Below are positions 1-11,055 of a stretch of DNA of 64,000 nucleotides, in pieces. Numbering within the stretch: the first letter of the stretch is position 1; every line of letters starts with the position of its first letter. Source of the stretch: Scortum barcoo (Eukaryota > Chordata > Actinopteri > Centrarchiformes > Terapontidae). Under the pieces are notes generated by a model, which saw only the letters and a program-made list of their open reading frames with translations, did no database searches and was not told the DNA's origin. The stretch covers positions 19,683,501 through 19,747,500 of the forward strand of contig CM041545.1 in NCBI GenBank assembly GCA_023238725.1, written 5' to 3'. The translations under genes were made by a program, and so were the position numbers.

Positions 1-1439
1 TGTTGAGAAGGATATGCCAGAGAAAAAATTAAAATACTAGCAACTATTCAGAAAAAATGCAAGTCGTTCGAACTTCTGTAGCATGAAACGGTAAGGTGCT
101 CAGGCACAACAATTTTGTAATAATCAACTTTATATGTGTATTGAGGTTGGATGACACTTGCAATGTTTCTTGAGTTTTTACTGGAGGCAAATTAAGCGAT
201 GGGAAAATATGGGAAATTTACTACATGTATTAACACGGTAGGAAGTATACGCAGAATATATTTGTAATAAATGTAATAACTATTAAGATTTCCTTTGCTT
301 TATGTGGTAAAACCCATCAGTCCAGCATACTTCTTATCTATGTTGGTTGAGTGAAATGGTGGAAATCAGTTGGGATGGTGTTGTGATGGGAGTAGTTTTG
401 ATAAAGTATTTGAATTCATGTTTCAAGCCTGATAACTCTCGTCCACTTGTAGGAGGAATGCTGTTGCTAAGCTCTCTGCCTCATCAACAATAAAGACAAT
501 GTCAGCCATGGTTTCGGTGATAGGATTATGTAATTGAATCATATTCCTGCTGACGAGCTGTCGCGGTGCCAGAAAGCTGCATGACTGGGACGCATGTATG
601 AAGAAACCAGTCTTGTGCAGCTGCTGCGGAGCTCTGGCCAGGGTACCTCGGGTTACCTGAAACACTAAAGAGTCTCACCATAAACTGAGCATCATGGACA
701 GACAGGCATTTTAAAGTCTATCTGGTGTATAAAATGCTCCTGGGTGTGTCCGCTCTTTCCACAGAGCTCTTCGTACAGCGCATAGCTGCTGTGGAGTAAT
801 CGTGATGGCATGTGATCCTCTCGGACACAGAGAGTGGATCCTCTGTCCGCTGAAAATGGGAGCAATAGGCGAAGGGCTCGAAGGTCGGGGGGAGGGGGAC
901 AGGAAAATGCAGCGTTGTTTGGGGAAAAACAAGAGAGGTAAACCTGTTGTAGAGAGATAACTAACAGGATGCACGAAAAAAGAGTTTGTAGAAAAAAAGA
1001 AGAAGAAAGTTGGCGCAGACTCCTCAATCATAAATGATCTGCGTCATCAAGAAAAATGAGTTAAAAGATTAAAATTCAAATGTGGATTTTGTAAAATATC
1101 ACAAAAATACAACAAAACTGCAAACCAATGTGCCTCTGAGTGTTTTCCACTTGTAGCTTTGGGATGTTTGTCTTGAATTTGGACCAACACTGATTCACTC
1201 TTTTTCTTTTCTGTTGATTTAAGTTTCGGACATCGTCACTCTAAATTTGTGTCCAAAGCTGAAAAAACATCTGATCTACAGGAACCTCTCTTGGATCCTC
1301 TCTGTGTTTTTTGCAAGTTATCTTGTTGAACCTGAGCTTATCGATCCCTTCTCTCTAAACATTTCCACCTCCGTGACGTATGTCTGTGTTGTTTTTTTGT
1401 CGCTGAACTGCGTCGCCCCTCCTCTTTGCCCCATTTTAG
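1..1439 (+). other. rcl1: Intron of rcl1, no supported exon
   Basis: This stretch lies upstream of the penultimate rcl1 coding exon and ends in an acceptor (TTTTAG at 1434-1439). I looked for the preceding rcl1 exon (the part encoding the region before GGCVDSSN) and did not find it, so the intron starts outside the window. Several short open frames occur on the minus strand between 423 and 1031, but none is recognisable; see the findings. Confidence 0.6.
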
Positions 1440-2702
1440 GGTGGCTGTGTGGATTCGTCCAATCAAAGCCTGGCGCTGCTCCTGATGACCCTTGGCCAGC
1501 AGGACGTGTCGAAGGTTCTGCTCGGACCCATCTCCCCATACACGTAAGCCACTGTCATTCAGTAATAGACGCACACAGACCTCCCTGCCCCTCTGAACTT
1601 TACAAAAAAGGCCAACAGCTTATTCATAAGTCATCAAACAGACGCACTTTGTCCTAATGTCGACCGCTGGAGCTCAGATTTGTTATTGTTTTACTTCTCA
1701 GATCTTGGCAAGTGACAATATCCCACTGTAGAAACACCTTCATCAGATTGAACAGAACAGATTTATTTATTTTAACTAATTTGTGCATAAATGTAAAGCT
1801 CCTGTCCACCTAAATGTTGTTCAAAGTCGTCTGGTTATTCAAAGGTTGGAGAAAAACTGGGGAGAAAAGAAAATAAATGGTTAATTTATTTTATTTTTTT
1901 AACTACGATGAGCAGAAAATAAAGCCCCAATTAAATTCAGTCAACTTTTTTTCTCCATGTTTTTGAATGCATGCATTATCTTCCAGCTGTGTGCTCACGT
2001 GGTCATTTACATGCTCAGTGTGTGTGTTCATATAAAGATGCTCTTTGAACGAATTAACTTTTTAACTACATTTATTCTCTTGTGAACAAATTTTAAATGT
2101 CTTTATCATCAAAGAGGAGGAGCGAACTATGAACTGTCCATTTTCAGTTATCATGGTACCGGTGCTGTGTCCCTCTCAAGTACAGTACTATGATAACTGA
2201 AGATTGGCAGTGCCATCACAATACACTCCTCCCAGAGAGAAGACACAACCTGTTGCCTCAACGATGTGGATTTATTATGTTTTTTAACAGGCCGTTGAAA
2301 TCCAGTTTGCATTTTTTTTAGATTATGTAAATTGGCCACGGCTTTATAAATGTTTGACATCCTCATTGAAGGAAATGTGGATGAGAGCGAAAAAACTGAA
2401 CTGCTGCCTTTTGACGAGCAGATCCAGGACACTTCAATTTATAGACTGTAGGGTGAATGCCTCTCATTGCATAAAAACAATCCCATTTTTCTTAACGTCC
2501 TCCCTCTCTGTCTCCCTCCCTCTTTCTGTCTCCTCCACCCATCTCCAGGATCGAGTTCCTCAGACACATTAGAGATTTCTTCCAGATTATGTTCAAGATT
2601 GAGGTTCAGAAGGCTTCAGAAGACGAGCGGAAAGGTGGAGACAAAGTCCTGATGACCTGCGTAGGAGTCGGTTACAGCAACATGAACAAAACCCTTAAAT
2701 AA
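1440..2702 (+). CDS. rcl1: RNA 3'-terminal phosphate cyclase-like protein (RCL1), last two exons
   Basis: Rcl1 is a nucleolar factor in U3 snoRNP-dependent processing of pre-rRNA to 18S rRNA; it belongs to the RNA 3'-phosphate cyclase fold family. Two exons are visible: 1440-1543 (GGCVDSSNQSLALLLMTLGQ, continuing to GPISPY) and 2549-2702 (IEFLRHIRDFFQIMFKIE to a C-terminal SNMNKTLK). They join in phase at a split Thr codon (AC|G) with GT donor at 1544 and AG acceptor at 2547-2548. The text closely matches the end of vertebrate RCL1, including the conserved TLGQQDVSKVLLGP stretch and the terminal KTLK. Earlier exons are off the left edge. The intron between the two exons carries the miR-101b hairpin. 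The stop codon TAA lies inside an AATAAA motif. Confidence 0.93.
2133..2211 (+). ncRNA. mir101b: pre-miR-101b hairpin (mature 3p arm 2181-2202)
   Basis: The 3' arm TACAGTACTATGATAACTGA(AG) at 2181-2202 is the fish miR-101b sequence as I know it; it differs by one base from the mammalian miR-101 form. The 5' arm TCAGTTATCATGGTACC (2144-2160) pairs with it across a loop of about 20 nt, and the stem continues outward (ACTG.CCA with TGG.CAGT). The hairpin is sense to rcl1 and sits in its last intron, the same host gene as human MIR101-2. Expression would probably follow the rcl1 transcript, though an independent promoter cannot be excluded. Confidence 0.95.
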
Positions 2703-2703
2703 A
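2698..2703 (+). terminator. rcl1: Candidate rcl1 poly(A) signal overlapping the stop codon
   Basis: AATAAA spans the TAA stop codon (2700-2702). If used, the 3'UTR would be only a couple of dozen bases. A second AATAAA at 2820-2825 gives a more ordinary 3'UTR of about 140 nt. Confidence 0.4.
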
Positions 2704-2767
2704 AAGTATTTTTATATAAAAAGGCACGGCGTGCTGAATCTGTTTTCTCAAATAGTAGAATATATTT

Positions 2768-2773
2768 TTTATT
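2768..2773 (-). terminator. Candidate anxa3 poly(A) signal (AATAAA on minus strand)
   Basis: TTTATT on the plus strand reads AATAAA on the minus strand, about 385 nt after the annexin stop codon. It is the only canonical hexamer I see between the annexin stop and the rcl1 stop. Confidence 0.45.
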
Positions 2774-2819
2774 TTCTTACATGAAAGTCAGGACAGTGAC
2801 ATTTGTGTGTATTTGTTAC

Positions 2820-2825
2820 AATAAA
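2820..2825 (+). terminator. rcl1: Candidate rcl1 poly(A) signal (AATAAA)
   Basis: Canonical hexamer about 120 nt after the rcl1 stop. Using it would place the rcl1 transcript end inside the 3'UTR of the opposing annexin gene if that gene uses its signal at 2768-2773. Confidence 0.55.
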
Positions 2826-3158
2826 CAAGAAGATAAACTACTTGGATAAGAAATCTGCAGTTACAGCTACCAGACACACGGAGTAGAAGCAGTTTTATAT
2901 ATTCAAAACTTCTATCTGCGTTAATCATTCAGTCTGTGTGGCGCTGCAGTTTAAAACTTCAATGTCTGGTTGAACATTACTGGAAATCCACATTTAAAAA
3001 GCATCTCTAGGTGGTTCCAGCCGTCGACAGGGCCAAGTTCAAGCAGATGTATGATGATGGCGCTGTTTGGAAAGGGCGGCGACGGGTTGTCCGATTCGCT
3101 GCCCGTCTGGGGTAAAGCTGCGCACCACATGTTTCTTATCACCGGAGCGGGGAGGAGT

Positions 3159-6100
3159 TTAGTCGTCTTGGCCACACAGACGCTTGAGGGCGTCGCCGTA
3201 ATTGCCCGACACTTCAGACTACACAAACACGAAGAAACACAGAGAGAGAGAGGAAGTCATGTTTGCGATTTTAAAACATCTCAAAGAAAACTGTTAATCT
3301 AATGAAAGATACCATGACATTTAAATGTTAAGATGCAGCGTGCGATGTGTGTATTAAATTGAATCTGTGTGTACTGACCTCTAACTGGGAGTAGAGAGAA
3401 CATCCAAACAGCTTCTTGTACTCTGCCCTGATGTCCAGCAAATCGATCTCTGAGCGACTGGCGAGAATCCTAGTCAGGATGGACTCTGTGGTCCCCGCGC
3501 CCTGAACACAGAAAAAAATTGGAAAATAAACAAAAGCTGCAAATTGAGCCTCGATGGATCAAACGAAGAAGAAGAAGCAGCAGTCTCTTCTTCCTCAGCA
3601 GCTGCTCGCATCGCCTGTTCATGTACTGAACATTATTCAGCAATAATAGCTTCTATGTTTGCAGTTTCTTTACAGCTTGTTGACGCATTTTAACCGGTGG
3701 TGCACATTTACTCAAAGCAGCAGCAATACAGCGGCCTAACATTCCTTTCCGCCCCGATGCTGACCTATACAATCACCTCTGTGGCTAATAAAAGAGACGC
3801 AGTGCAACTAAACAAAATGTGGATTAACACTACAGGCTTTGGGGTTTGAAAAAAAAGAAAAAGAAAGGCCCTCATGATAGAGATGGACATGTGCAGCTTA
3901 CCTTCATGCTCTTAAAAAGCCTCTCAGCGAAGTACGCAGGAACGTTCGTCACACACTTGACTAGACAAAAAAAAAGAAGTTAAAGTTTGTTTTTGTTTTT
4001 TTAAATCAAATAATTTGGTGGTAAATGCATCTCAAATGTGCATAATTAAACACATGAATATACAACAAAAAATGGTGTCAAACGATAACACTTTTCTCAC
4101 CCATAGCCACCAGCAGCTTCTCCAGGTCTCCTGACATCTCGCTCTTGATGCTCTCCTGCAGAGTCTTCTTGCTGATGTTCTTGTACTCGATCAGAGCTGC
4201 CAAAACACAACAGAGATTTGAATACAACTTTTCTTACTCCTGTTTAAAGTGTAACAAATTTCTTTTAATAAATTTGTTTTATTTAAGCTATGTTAGCAGC
4301 ACGGCTCGAGGGATTGCAGTATCTGCACTAATTTTTCTTCCCAATTGATGTGAAATTTTGTGCAGACGTTCGTGTTCCCCAGAAGATGACTCTTAGGGAC
4401 TCTGGTAATCCCCCAGTATTTACCTGTAACGCCACCATGAGGTTGACAAATTTGACTTTTAGTAAAGCATTATTGAGAACTATTGGACAGATGGCCAGGA
4501 AGTTTAGCATGTTATAATGCTAAGTTTCCTGGTCATCTGTCCAATGCAAGATGGCAAACATATCTGCTTTGCATCGGCACATTAGCATTCAGCTCAAAGC
4601 ACTACTGTGCCAAAGTGAAATCTCACAGAGCCGCTAGCATCACTGCATCGCTCTTTACTACATTAGTGTACAGGAAAAGATGTAGCAGGTGTACCCACTC
4701 TGTCGAAGCTGGGGAATACTCCTGTGGCAGAGGATGTCAATGAACTTCCCCTCATCAGTTCCCCACTTCTTCTCTCCTGCTTCATACAGGGCCTGTGTGG
4801 ATTAAGAGCAAATGTAAAAAAAAAAACATACAGCTTTATACGACAAAGAAGAAAATCTAAATGTGCCATCAATGGTTCAGACAAAGTGATTAATGACATT
4901 TAAAGAGGTTTTATTTTTTCAGGATTCTGACTTGATGTGTTTGGAAATTAAATTGAATCAGCAACAGAGCTACGGTCAAGCTAAGCATGTGTTTTTTCTG
5001 TGTGTTTTTCAAAACAATGTGGATGATCTGCTTGTGGTGAACATACCTTTGCATCTGCTTTGGCTTTTGCAGAATCCACATTGGGGCTCTCGTCTCTCTT
5101 CCCCTGTGAGGACGAGCAGAAGAACAAAGTTTGTGCTTTGTCAGATAAATTTGATTTGTTTGGCTCATTTAAGTGAATGTAGTCTTTATACACTTACATA
5201 AATGTCAGCATTTAAGCTAAACATTGTTTGTAATCTGACAATGGAGATGGCAGGCTTTCCAAACACTAGTGATTTATAGATCTTGTAGAGAACACATTTT
5301 ATTTTCAGGCCTCTAATTAAAGTCTATGAGCTGCAATTCTAGATCAGAAATATGCATCATTTATCTCTCATGGTGATTTTGATCACATTTTTTTTAGATA
5401 AGACAGGAATGCTCAGAGCTTTCTGGCTACGATAAACGTGGTGTTAATGTTACCTCAGCCAAGATGAGCAGAGCTTTGCCGTAATCTCCAGACACCTCCG
5501 ACTGCAGGTCCTGAATCAGTGATTTACCAGTTTCTTGAACGAAACAGGACAATACGCAGAATTTCAAAACAGTCTCTGCGCATTACAACATTTGCCAAGC
5601 ATTTCTCAATAATTGGAATTCCCATCTAAATCGGTGACATGACAAATAATCTGGATGAATGACACAAACCTGCGATGTACGCCTCAGACAGGGCTCTGAT
5701 CTGTGCGTTGGTTCTCGAAGCAAAGATTTCTGTCAGCGTGCTCTCTGTGGTCCCTGCACCCTGAAAACAATGTCTTATTTTAGCTTTCACTCTATCCTGC
5801 AGACATAGTAGGAGTGTAGTCAAATTTAGCGAATCCAAACAAATGTGAAGCAAAACAAGTCTGTTTAAACAAATGAAACAGGCACAGCTGGCGTCTCTGT
5901 TCCCTTTAAAATGGATCTTTTTAATGTTTTACACTGAGTCAGACATATTTGTGTGTATACTTTATGTAAGACAAAACCCCTGCTGGGACACAGAGGACTT
6001 GTTGCAGATGAGTAGTCATGGTGGTGCATCAGCAGGCTGTTTCAGTTTCTGTTCTGAAGCGGGGTTGAAGTGAATTCTGCGCCATCTCACCTTGATGGCG

Positions 6101-7602
6101 CCGATGACTTCGCGGCAGTCGTAGAGAGCGGGAGGTGTCACCAAGGCCACCAGCAGGTCCTCGAAGTCACCGTGGGTGTCGCCCTCCAGGTCGGCCACCA
6201 GCGTCTGACGGAGGAACGCACAGATCTCACTCTTGAATCTTGAAACTCATTGTGGTACACTCAGAATGAATATTTATGGGTTTTTTTTTTTTGCGTACCC
6301 TTCCTGTGGCTTTCTCGTAGGCCTTGGCAATGAGTTGACGCTGAGCATTACTTCTTTGCGTCAGCACCTCAATGAGGGTCTTTTCTGTCGTACCTTTAAA
6401 GAAGAGGAAGGTTTGTGGGTTTACGACAGGCCAGATGACATGGGAACATTTAGTGAAATATGATTAAAGTGCTTTACATGTTTGTCTGATAATAGTAACT
6501 CATTAACTCACCGATGCCCTCTATGGCCTTCCTCAGTGCAGACACGTCCTCTTCAGCTTTGAAGTTTGCTACGTCCTTTACAGTTCCTCTTGTACTGGAC
6601 TGATGGACAGAAACACACCATCAGACTCGAAAATTATTTATCGACCCGTAACCACGGTACACGTGGAAAACAACAACACACCTCTCTGTGTGTCTCACAG
6701 GTTTATATACTGTTTGTTTTATCACTTTATTTCACTTCTGTTTATGTTTCAATACTGTTCACATCTCCATTTATAGATATTTATTAATACCATTTATACC
6801 CCCATTTTATCACTTCAGCACATCTGCTGCAACAGTATTAAATTTATATTATCTTATATTTTCATATTTTATTTTAGTGTTATGTTGTATTTTATGTTTA
6901 ATTATTTTATATTCTTATTCCTATATCTTGACCTTCAGTCATTTTTTTACTTGTGTGATTTTATTTCTACATGTGACTTGCATGTAATTGTTCTGCACAC
7001 GACAAATTAAAACTTGAATTTTGAATCTTGCTCTCCGTAGGGATGAAAAAATATGCAAAATAAAAATTCATAGTGATGACTTGGCTGTGAGTCAATATGA
7101 GTCACAATTTTAGTGGGATTTCCAAACAAGATACAAGGACAATATGATACACACCACCACAATGCTTCATGCATGATGGTATGTTGTAACACATTTTACC
7201 TTTAATCTGAAAACAATGTCAAGTCCTGCTATCTGCAATTTGGATATTTCACTTGGCCATATTGCAATTTTAACAATATTTCTATTATTAGTTCATCCAT
7301 AGTTTCCTTGCAGTATTTTACATTGTAAGCGATCCTATTTTGCTCATATCAATTCAAGTAACAGCAACCCATATAATCATCATTATCTGAATGTTTTGCA
7401 CACTTTAAAAGGTAAAAGTTTAACTTACTGTCACAGTCAGTGAGGAGGGGGAGTCCAGGAGCAGGCTCAAGTCATCCTACAATACAAGTCAGCAAATATC
7501 CTCCAATTATCACCAATATTTCTCCTATTTTACGCCTAAAATCTTCATTTAAATCACATTATTAGACACAGAGAGCCTTAAAATACTCACCCAAACAGAC
7601 AT
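3159..7602 (-). CDS. anxa3: Annexin, closest to annexin A3
   Basis: Annexins bind acidic phospholipids in a calcium-dependent way at membranes. Thirteen coding exons (minus strand): 7591-7602, 7429-7476, 6512-6599, 6299-6393, 6091-6204, 5670-5760, 5454-5533, 5047-5103, 4699-4792, 4101-4196, 3902-3960, 3379-3501, 3159-3218; all have GT-AG borders and compatible phases, giving 338 residues (human ANXA3 has 323). Four annexin repeats are visible, with GIGT, GAGT, WGTDE and GAGT type II calcium loops. A3-like signatures are RGTVKD near the N-terminus, RSNAQRQLIAKAYE, VTPPALYD, GKRDES, RSEIDLLDIR and CSLYS. The N-terminus starts MSVWDDL and ends its own exon pair with LTVTSST, a little longer than mammalian A3. 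A1 and A5 fit less well. The protein ends LCGQDD. Which teleost copy (a or b) cannot be told here. Confidence 0.88.
4340..4690. repeat. Dispersed fish repeat in annexin intron
   Basis: The text with phrases such as CATTAGCATTCAGCTCAAAG and CACAGAGCCGCTAGCAT resembles, in one orientation, a dispersed element common in percomorph genomes. A related piece in the opposite sense lies at 32130-32400. It contains the perfect-stem hairpin at 4482-4545. The family name was not determined. Confidence 0.5.
4482..4545 (+). repeat. 29-bp inverted repeat (hairpin)
   Basis: The left arm 4482-4510 (starts ATTGGACAGATGGCCAGGAA) and right arm 4517-4545 (ends CATCTGTCCAAT) are reverse complements at 26 of 29 positions. 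The three differences all become G:U pairs in plus-strand RNA, so the stem is unbroken with a 6-nt loop. It lies in an intron of the annexin gene and is antisense to it. Confidence 0.85.
6690..7020. repeat. AT-rich tail-like repeat in annexin intron
   Basis: A long AT-rich block (TTTATATACTGTTTG to AAATTAAAACTTGAATTTTG) looks like the 3' tail region of a fish non-LTR element followed by a simple tail. This is an impression only, without an alignment. Confidence 0.3.
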
Positions 7603-8260
7603 TGTTGTGGTTGTGGAGGAAGATGTTCAGCTGAAGAGGAAAAGAGAAACTGTATCAGCATCTCTACATCGCTGTATGCTGTTAAATTTGATCTGTTTGC
7701 TCTCTCTGCGCATTTTTCCTCCACTCCATCCTCTGCACTTTCACTTTTCACATCCACTTCTACTGACACAAACAAATCCACTGGGTTTATTTTGCTCGGT
7801 GTCTCCTCAGTAACTACAATCACCTGACAGCAAAACCATCGAGAGAAGCTGTGAAGTCAAACGCACACGTGGAAGTCAGGAAAACATTTTCCACGTCGTC
7901 ATCTGCGGTTTAAAACCACATTTTCCCAACAAAGCACTTAAAAAAACTACACATGGAGAAATAAAGAGTGTGATCGAGAGTCCGAAACTTGTGTTTTAGA
8001 TCTTACCTCAGTGTGGGAACAGGGTTAGATGTCAGAGGAGGAAACTCACAGTGCGCCACACCTTTCAGAGAAGACGAGGAGACGACGCCCATTTTTCCAC
8101 GAAGGAAGTTGAATCACGGATCTGAAACTCCTCCTCGTTTGAGCTCAGTCACAGTGTTTCCCTGTCTGATCTCTGCTGAAGGATTCGTGGATTTTCAGGA
8201 TGTCCTCTGGCACTGCGTAAAGATGCTCCCACCTCCCCAAAAAGTGCCATCAGCTGCTGT
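7603..8260 (-). promoter_or_regulatory. anxa3: 5'UTR exons and promoter region of the annexin gene
   Basis: The ATG exon carries 28 nt of 5'UTR (7603-7630) preceded by an acceptor (TCTTCAG) on the minus strand. A good donor (CACTGAG|gtaaga on the minus strand) sits at 8007/8006, so a noncoding first exon probably runs from 8007 to an unlocated start near 8250. No TATA box stands out. Confidence 0.45.
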
Positions 8261-8654
8261 CTGAGCGTGTTTCAGAGAGAAAACTCAACCATGTGGTGTC
8301 CCTGGAGAGCAAATTTCAGTGATAACCCAACAAGCTGTGGAATAAAATCTGTGGGTCCAAAGTCATGTTTACTCTCAGGGCAAGTACATGTGTCAGAGAG
8401 AGGAAGGAGATTTTGAAACAGGAAAGAAAAACATTTGTTTTCAGTCGACCTTATCTTTTAATGTCAGCCCTGATGAGACTTCATGTTCAAATCACACTTT
8501 TTTTTTAAAGCTACAGTCAGTCTAGTTCCTCTATCAGATCTAAACCAGACCTTAAATCCAAAAATAAATGTATTTTAGATGTAAAAATAAGAGTTTATAA
8601 ACTCTTGTTGATAAAAAATATTATTTAATAGTTGAAGGTTGGTTTAGTTTAAGC

Positions 8655-9075
8655 AAAATTAATCCCAGAGGTGGATTCAAGTATTCAGATCTTTTACTGA
8701 GGTGAAAGTAGTGATACCAAAATGTAGAAATACTACTATAACCCTATTATAAAATATATGTTAAGCACCGAAAGTAAAAGGTCTCATTATAAAGAACGGT
8801 CCATTGAGGAATCACATATATTATATGACTTTATTATAATTATATTTATGAGTAGGCTACATTACGTTAATGTTGAAGCTAATAAAGATGGGGTTATTTT
8901 AATTACTTTATATACTGGTGGGCAGCTTAACCTGTAATAAAACATCATAATATATTAGTTAATTGATATTTTGTGTTGATAATCTAAATATGCATGATAT
9001 CAAATAAATGGAGTAAAAAGTAAAATATCATATTCTGACATGTAGTAGAGGTGAAGTATAAATAAAGGGGGGAAA
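8655..9075. repeat. Dispersed percomorph repeat (AAGTA-rich family)
   Basis: The block from GAGGTGGATTCAAGTATTCA through GAGTAAAAAGTAAAATATCA to CCAAGTAAAGTGCAAATAC matches my memory of a very common spiny-rayed fish element with tails full of AAGTAC/GAGTAAAA. A differently oriented or partial relative lies at 24385-24720. Confidence 0.6.
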
Positions 9076-9364
9076 ACCCAAGTAAAGTGCAAATACACAT
9101 AAATGTATATAACACACAGCACAAGAGCCGTGTCAGCTCTCCACAGCGTCCCTCTCTGGAGATTTGTGTTATTGAAGGGAACCATGTCAAAAAGGAGTCC
9201 ATCCACAGAGAGACGAACTCCTGAGGACAGACAGCAGTCCCTGATGCACTATAGTAAATATGTCTCTATTTTTAAGTGTATGAATAAATAAATGCATTAA
9301 ATCCAGGTGAACGTGAGAGGCCCAGCTGTGACATCTGGTGGCAAACTGTAGAGACTGCAGAGTC

Positions 9365-9780
9365 AATCAATTAATCATCTTTATTTAAATAGCACATTTC
9401 ATACCACAGGCATAGATTCAGTGTGCATCAGAATAAAAGCAAATAAAATAAGTAATAGGTAAAAAAAAAGACAAAAATATATGAGGTATAAGATATTACA
9501 TGCATAAAAACTATATAAGAAAGTAAGAAACTATTATGAAAAAGAATAATAACAATTATAATACCAGTTAACCACACACTTAAAATCTAACTGAAAGCTT
9601 ATGGAAAAAGATATGTTTTAAGTTTGCTTTTGAAGAAGACACTGTTTAAGCAGACTTTAGCTCATGTGGCAGGTTAAGATGATTTCTGTCAGGCGTGTAA
9701 TAAGTGAAGAAGTGACTTCTTCCTGAAAAAATGTTTGAGGTAAGATTATGAGGCCTTGTGGATGATGACACTGCCCGGAC
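9365..9780. repeat. Dispersed fish repeat upstream of edem3
   Basis: It starts with TCAATCAATTAATCATC then TTTATTTAAATAGCACATTT, the typical start of a frequent fish element, and continues with GTTTTAAGTTTGCTTTTGAA. The copy is degenerate and the family was not resolved. Confidence 0.5.
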
Positions 9781-9938
9781 ACTCCTCAGCGGGTGTGGAC
9801 GACACGTAAAGACAGAGTACACATTCACACAGGTGTGGACATGTTCCCATTGTGTGTTTGTTTGTTTGTAAAAAAATGTGAAATGACACCCACAGATCTA
9901 CAACAGTCAGAAAAAATGTTTCAAAAACTCATCTATCC

Positions 9939-9940
<2 letters not shown>

Positions 9941-10004
<64 letters not shown>
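9941..10004 (+). repeat. (TATC)16 microsatellite
   Basis: Sixteen uninterrupted TATC units, about 1 kb upstream of the edem3 start codon. Likely length-polymorphic. Confidence 0.98.
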
Positions 10005-10259
10005 AAATTTAATTCTTAAAATAGATGTAAATAAATACTATTATAGTAAGTAAACCTCAGAAAATACACAAACTACATTTCCCATGACCCCCCACTTTGT
10101 ATTTTGTGTATTTTACCCTAAGTACAGCCTGCCAGATAACCTGTCCGCTCGCTGTCACCACAGATCGACCTCCAATACATAATTAAATTTCAGATCTAAA
10201 CATGATAATGATTTAAAATGTCTATAATAACAAACAAACCCCATTTAAGGGTGTATCCA

Positions 10260-11055
10260 GCTGTGGAAAAGACTTCATGTTCGCCTACGTGGGAGTAAAT
10301 CTCGCCTTAGATGACATGCGGAGGGCAGTCACGCACCCGGGCGTCACTGTGAGGCTCCCCGTCCTCTGACAGCTCCGAGCGGCGGCCGTAGTTTTGATTC
10401 TCCGGCGACGTGTCATCGACCATTTGACCGCCTGACAGCCGCTTTCCACGGCTAATGAAGCTTTTATTTTAGCCAGAAACGACGCTCCGAGCCGGCTTTC
10501 TTTCCTCCAGGGGGGCTGCTGAGATTCCCACCCGGTTTAACCCTGCGTTGCCGACGGCGAACTAGCAACTTGTTAGCCGGGCGCCTCCTTTAGCTTCCCT
10601 CTACGGTAACCAGCTGATTCATTTCTCCACATTTCCCCACATTTTAAACAAACATGTCTACGTGAGCTCTTTATTATAAGCCAGTGTTTGGTAACTGGGT
10701 GTTGTTTCTCTCCACCAGGCTAACGCTGATTGTTTTCCGGGGCTCAGCCGCAGCTAGCCGCCTCCATTGTTTACATGGAGACGGTGTGAGCAGACGGAGG
10801 TGGAGGAGGGGGGGGGCATGTTGTTGTTGTTGTTTTTGTTATTGTTGTCCTAAAAACACCGGACTGGGCTACAGGACAAACATGGAGGTGGGGATGGGGG
10901 TCCAGATCCCTGAAGCCGACCCCCCTCCGCAATGAGGACGACTCTGCAGGAGGAGGCTCTTCTTTGACTCTGCTGGTTGTTTTGTTTGTCTGTCTGTCTG
11001 CTCGCTTGTTTGTTTGTTTGTTTGTTTGTTTGTTTGTGCACTCCTCGCACCAGGG
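10260..11055 (+). promoter_or_regulatory. edem3: CpG-rich promoter and 5'UTR region of edem3
   Basis: Base composition changes sharply from AT-rich to CpG-rich at about 10260 and stays so to about 10960, as expected for a housekeeping-type promoter. It contains a G-run (10805-10816) and a TTTG microsatellite shortly before the start codon. The transcription start and any 5'UTR intron cannot be fixed. Confidence 0.5.
11006..11036 (+). repeat. (TTTG)n microsatellite in edem3 5' leader
   Basis: About seven TTTG/TTG units ending 20 nt before the edem3 ATG, preceded by TCTG units from about 10989. If transcribed it makes the leader U-rich. Confidence 0.9.
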
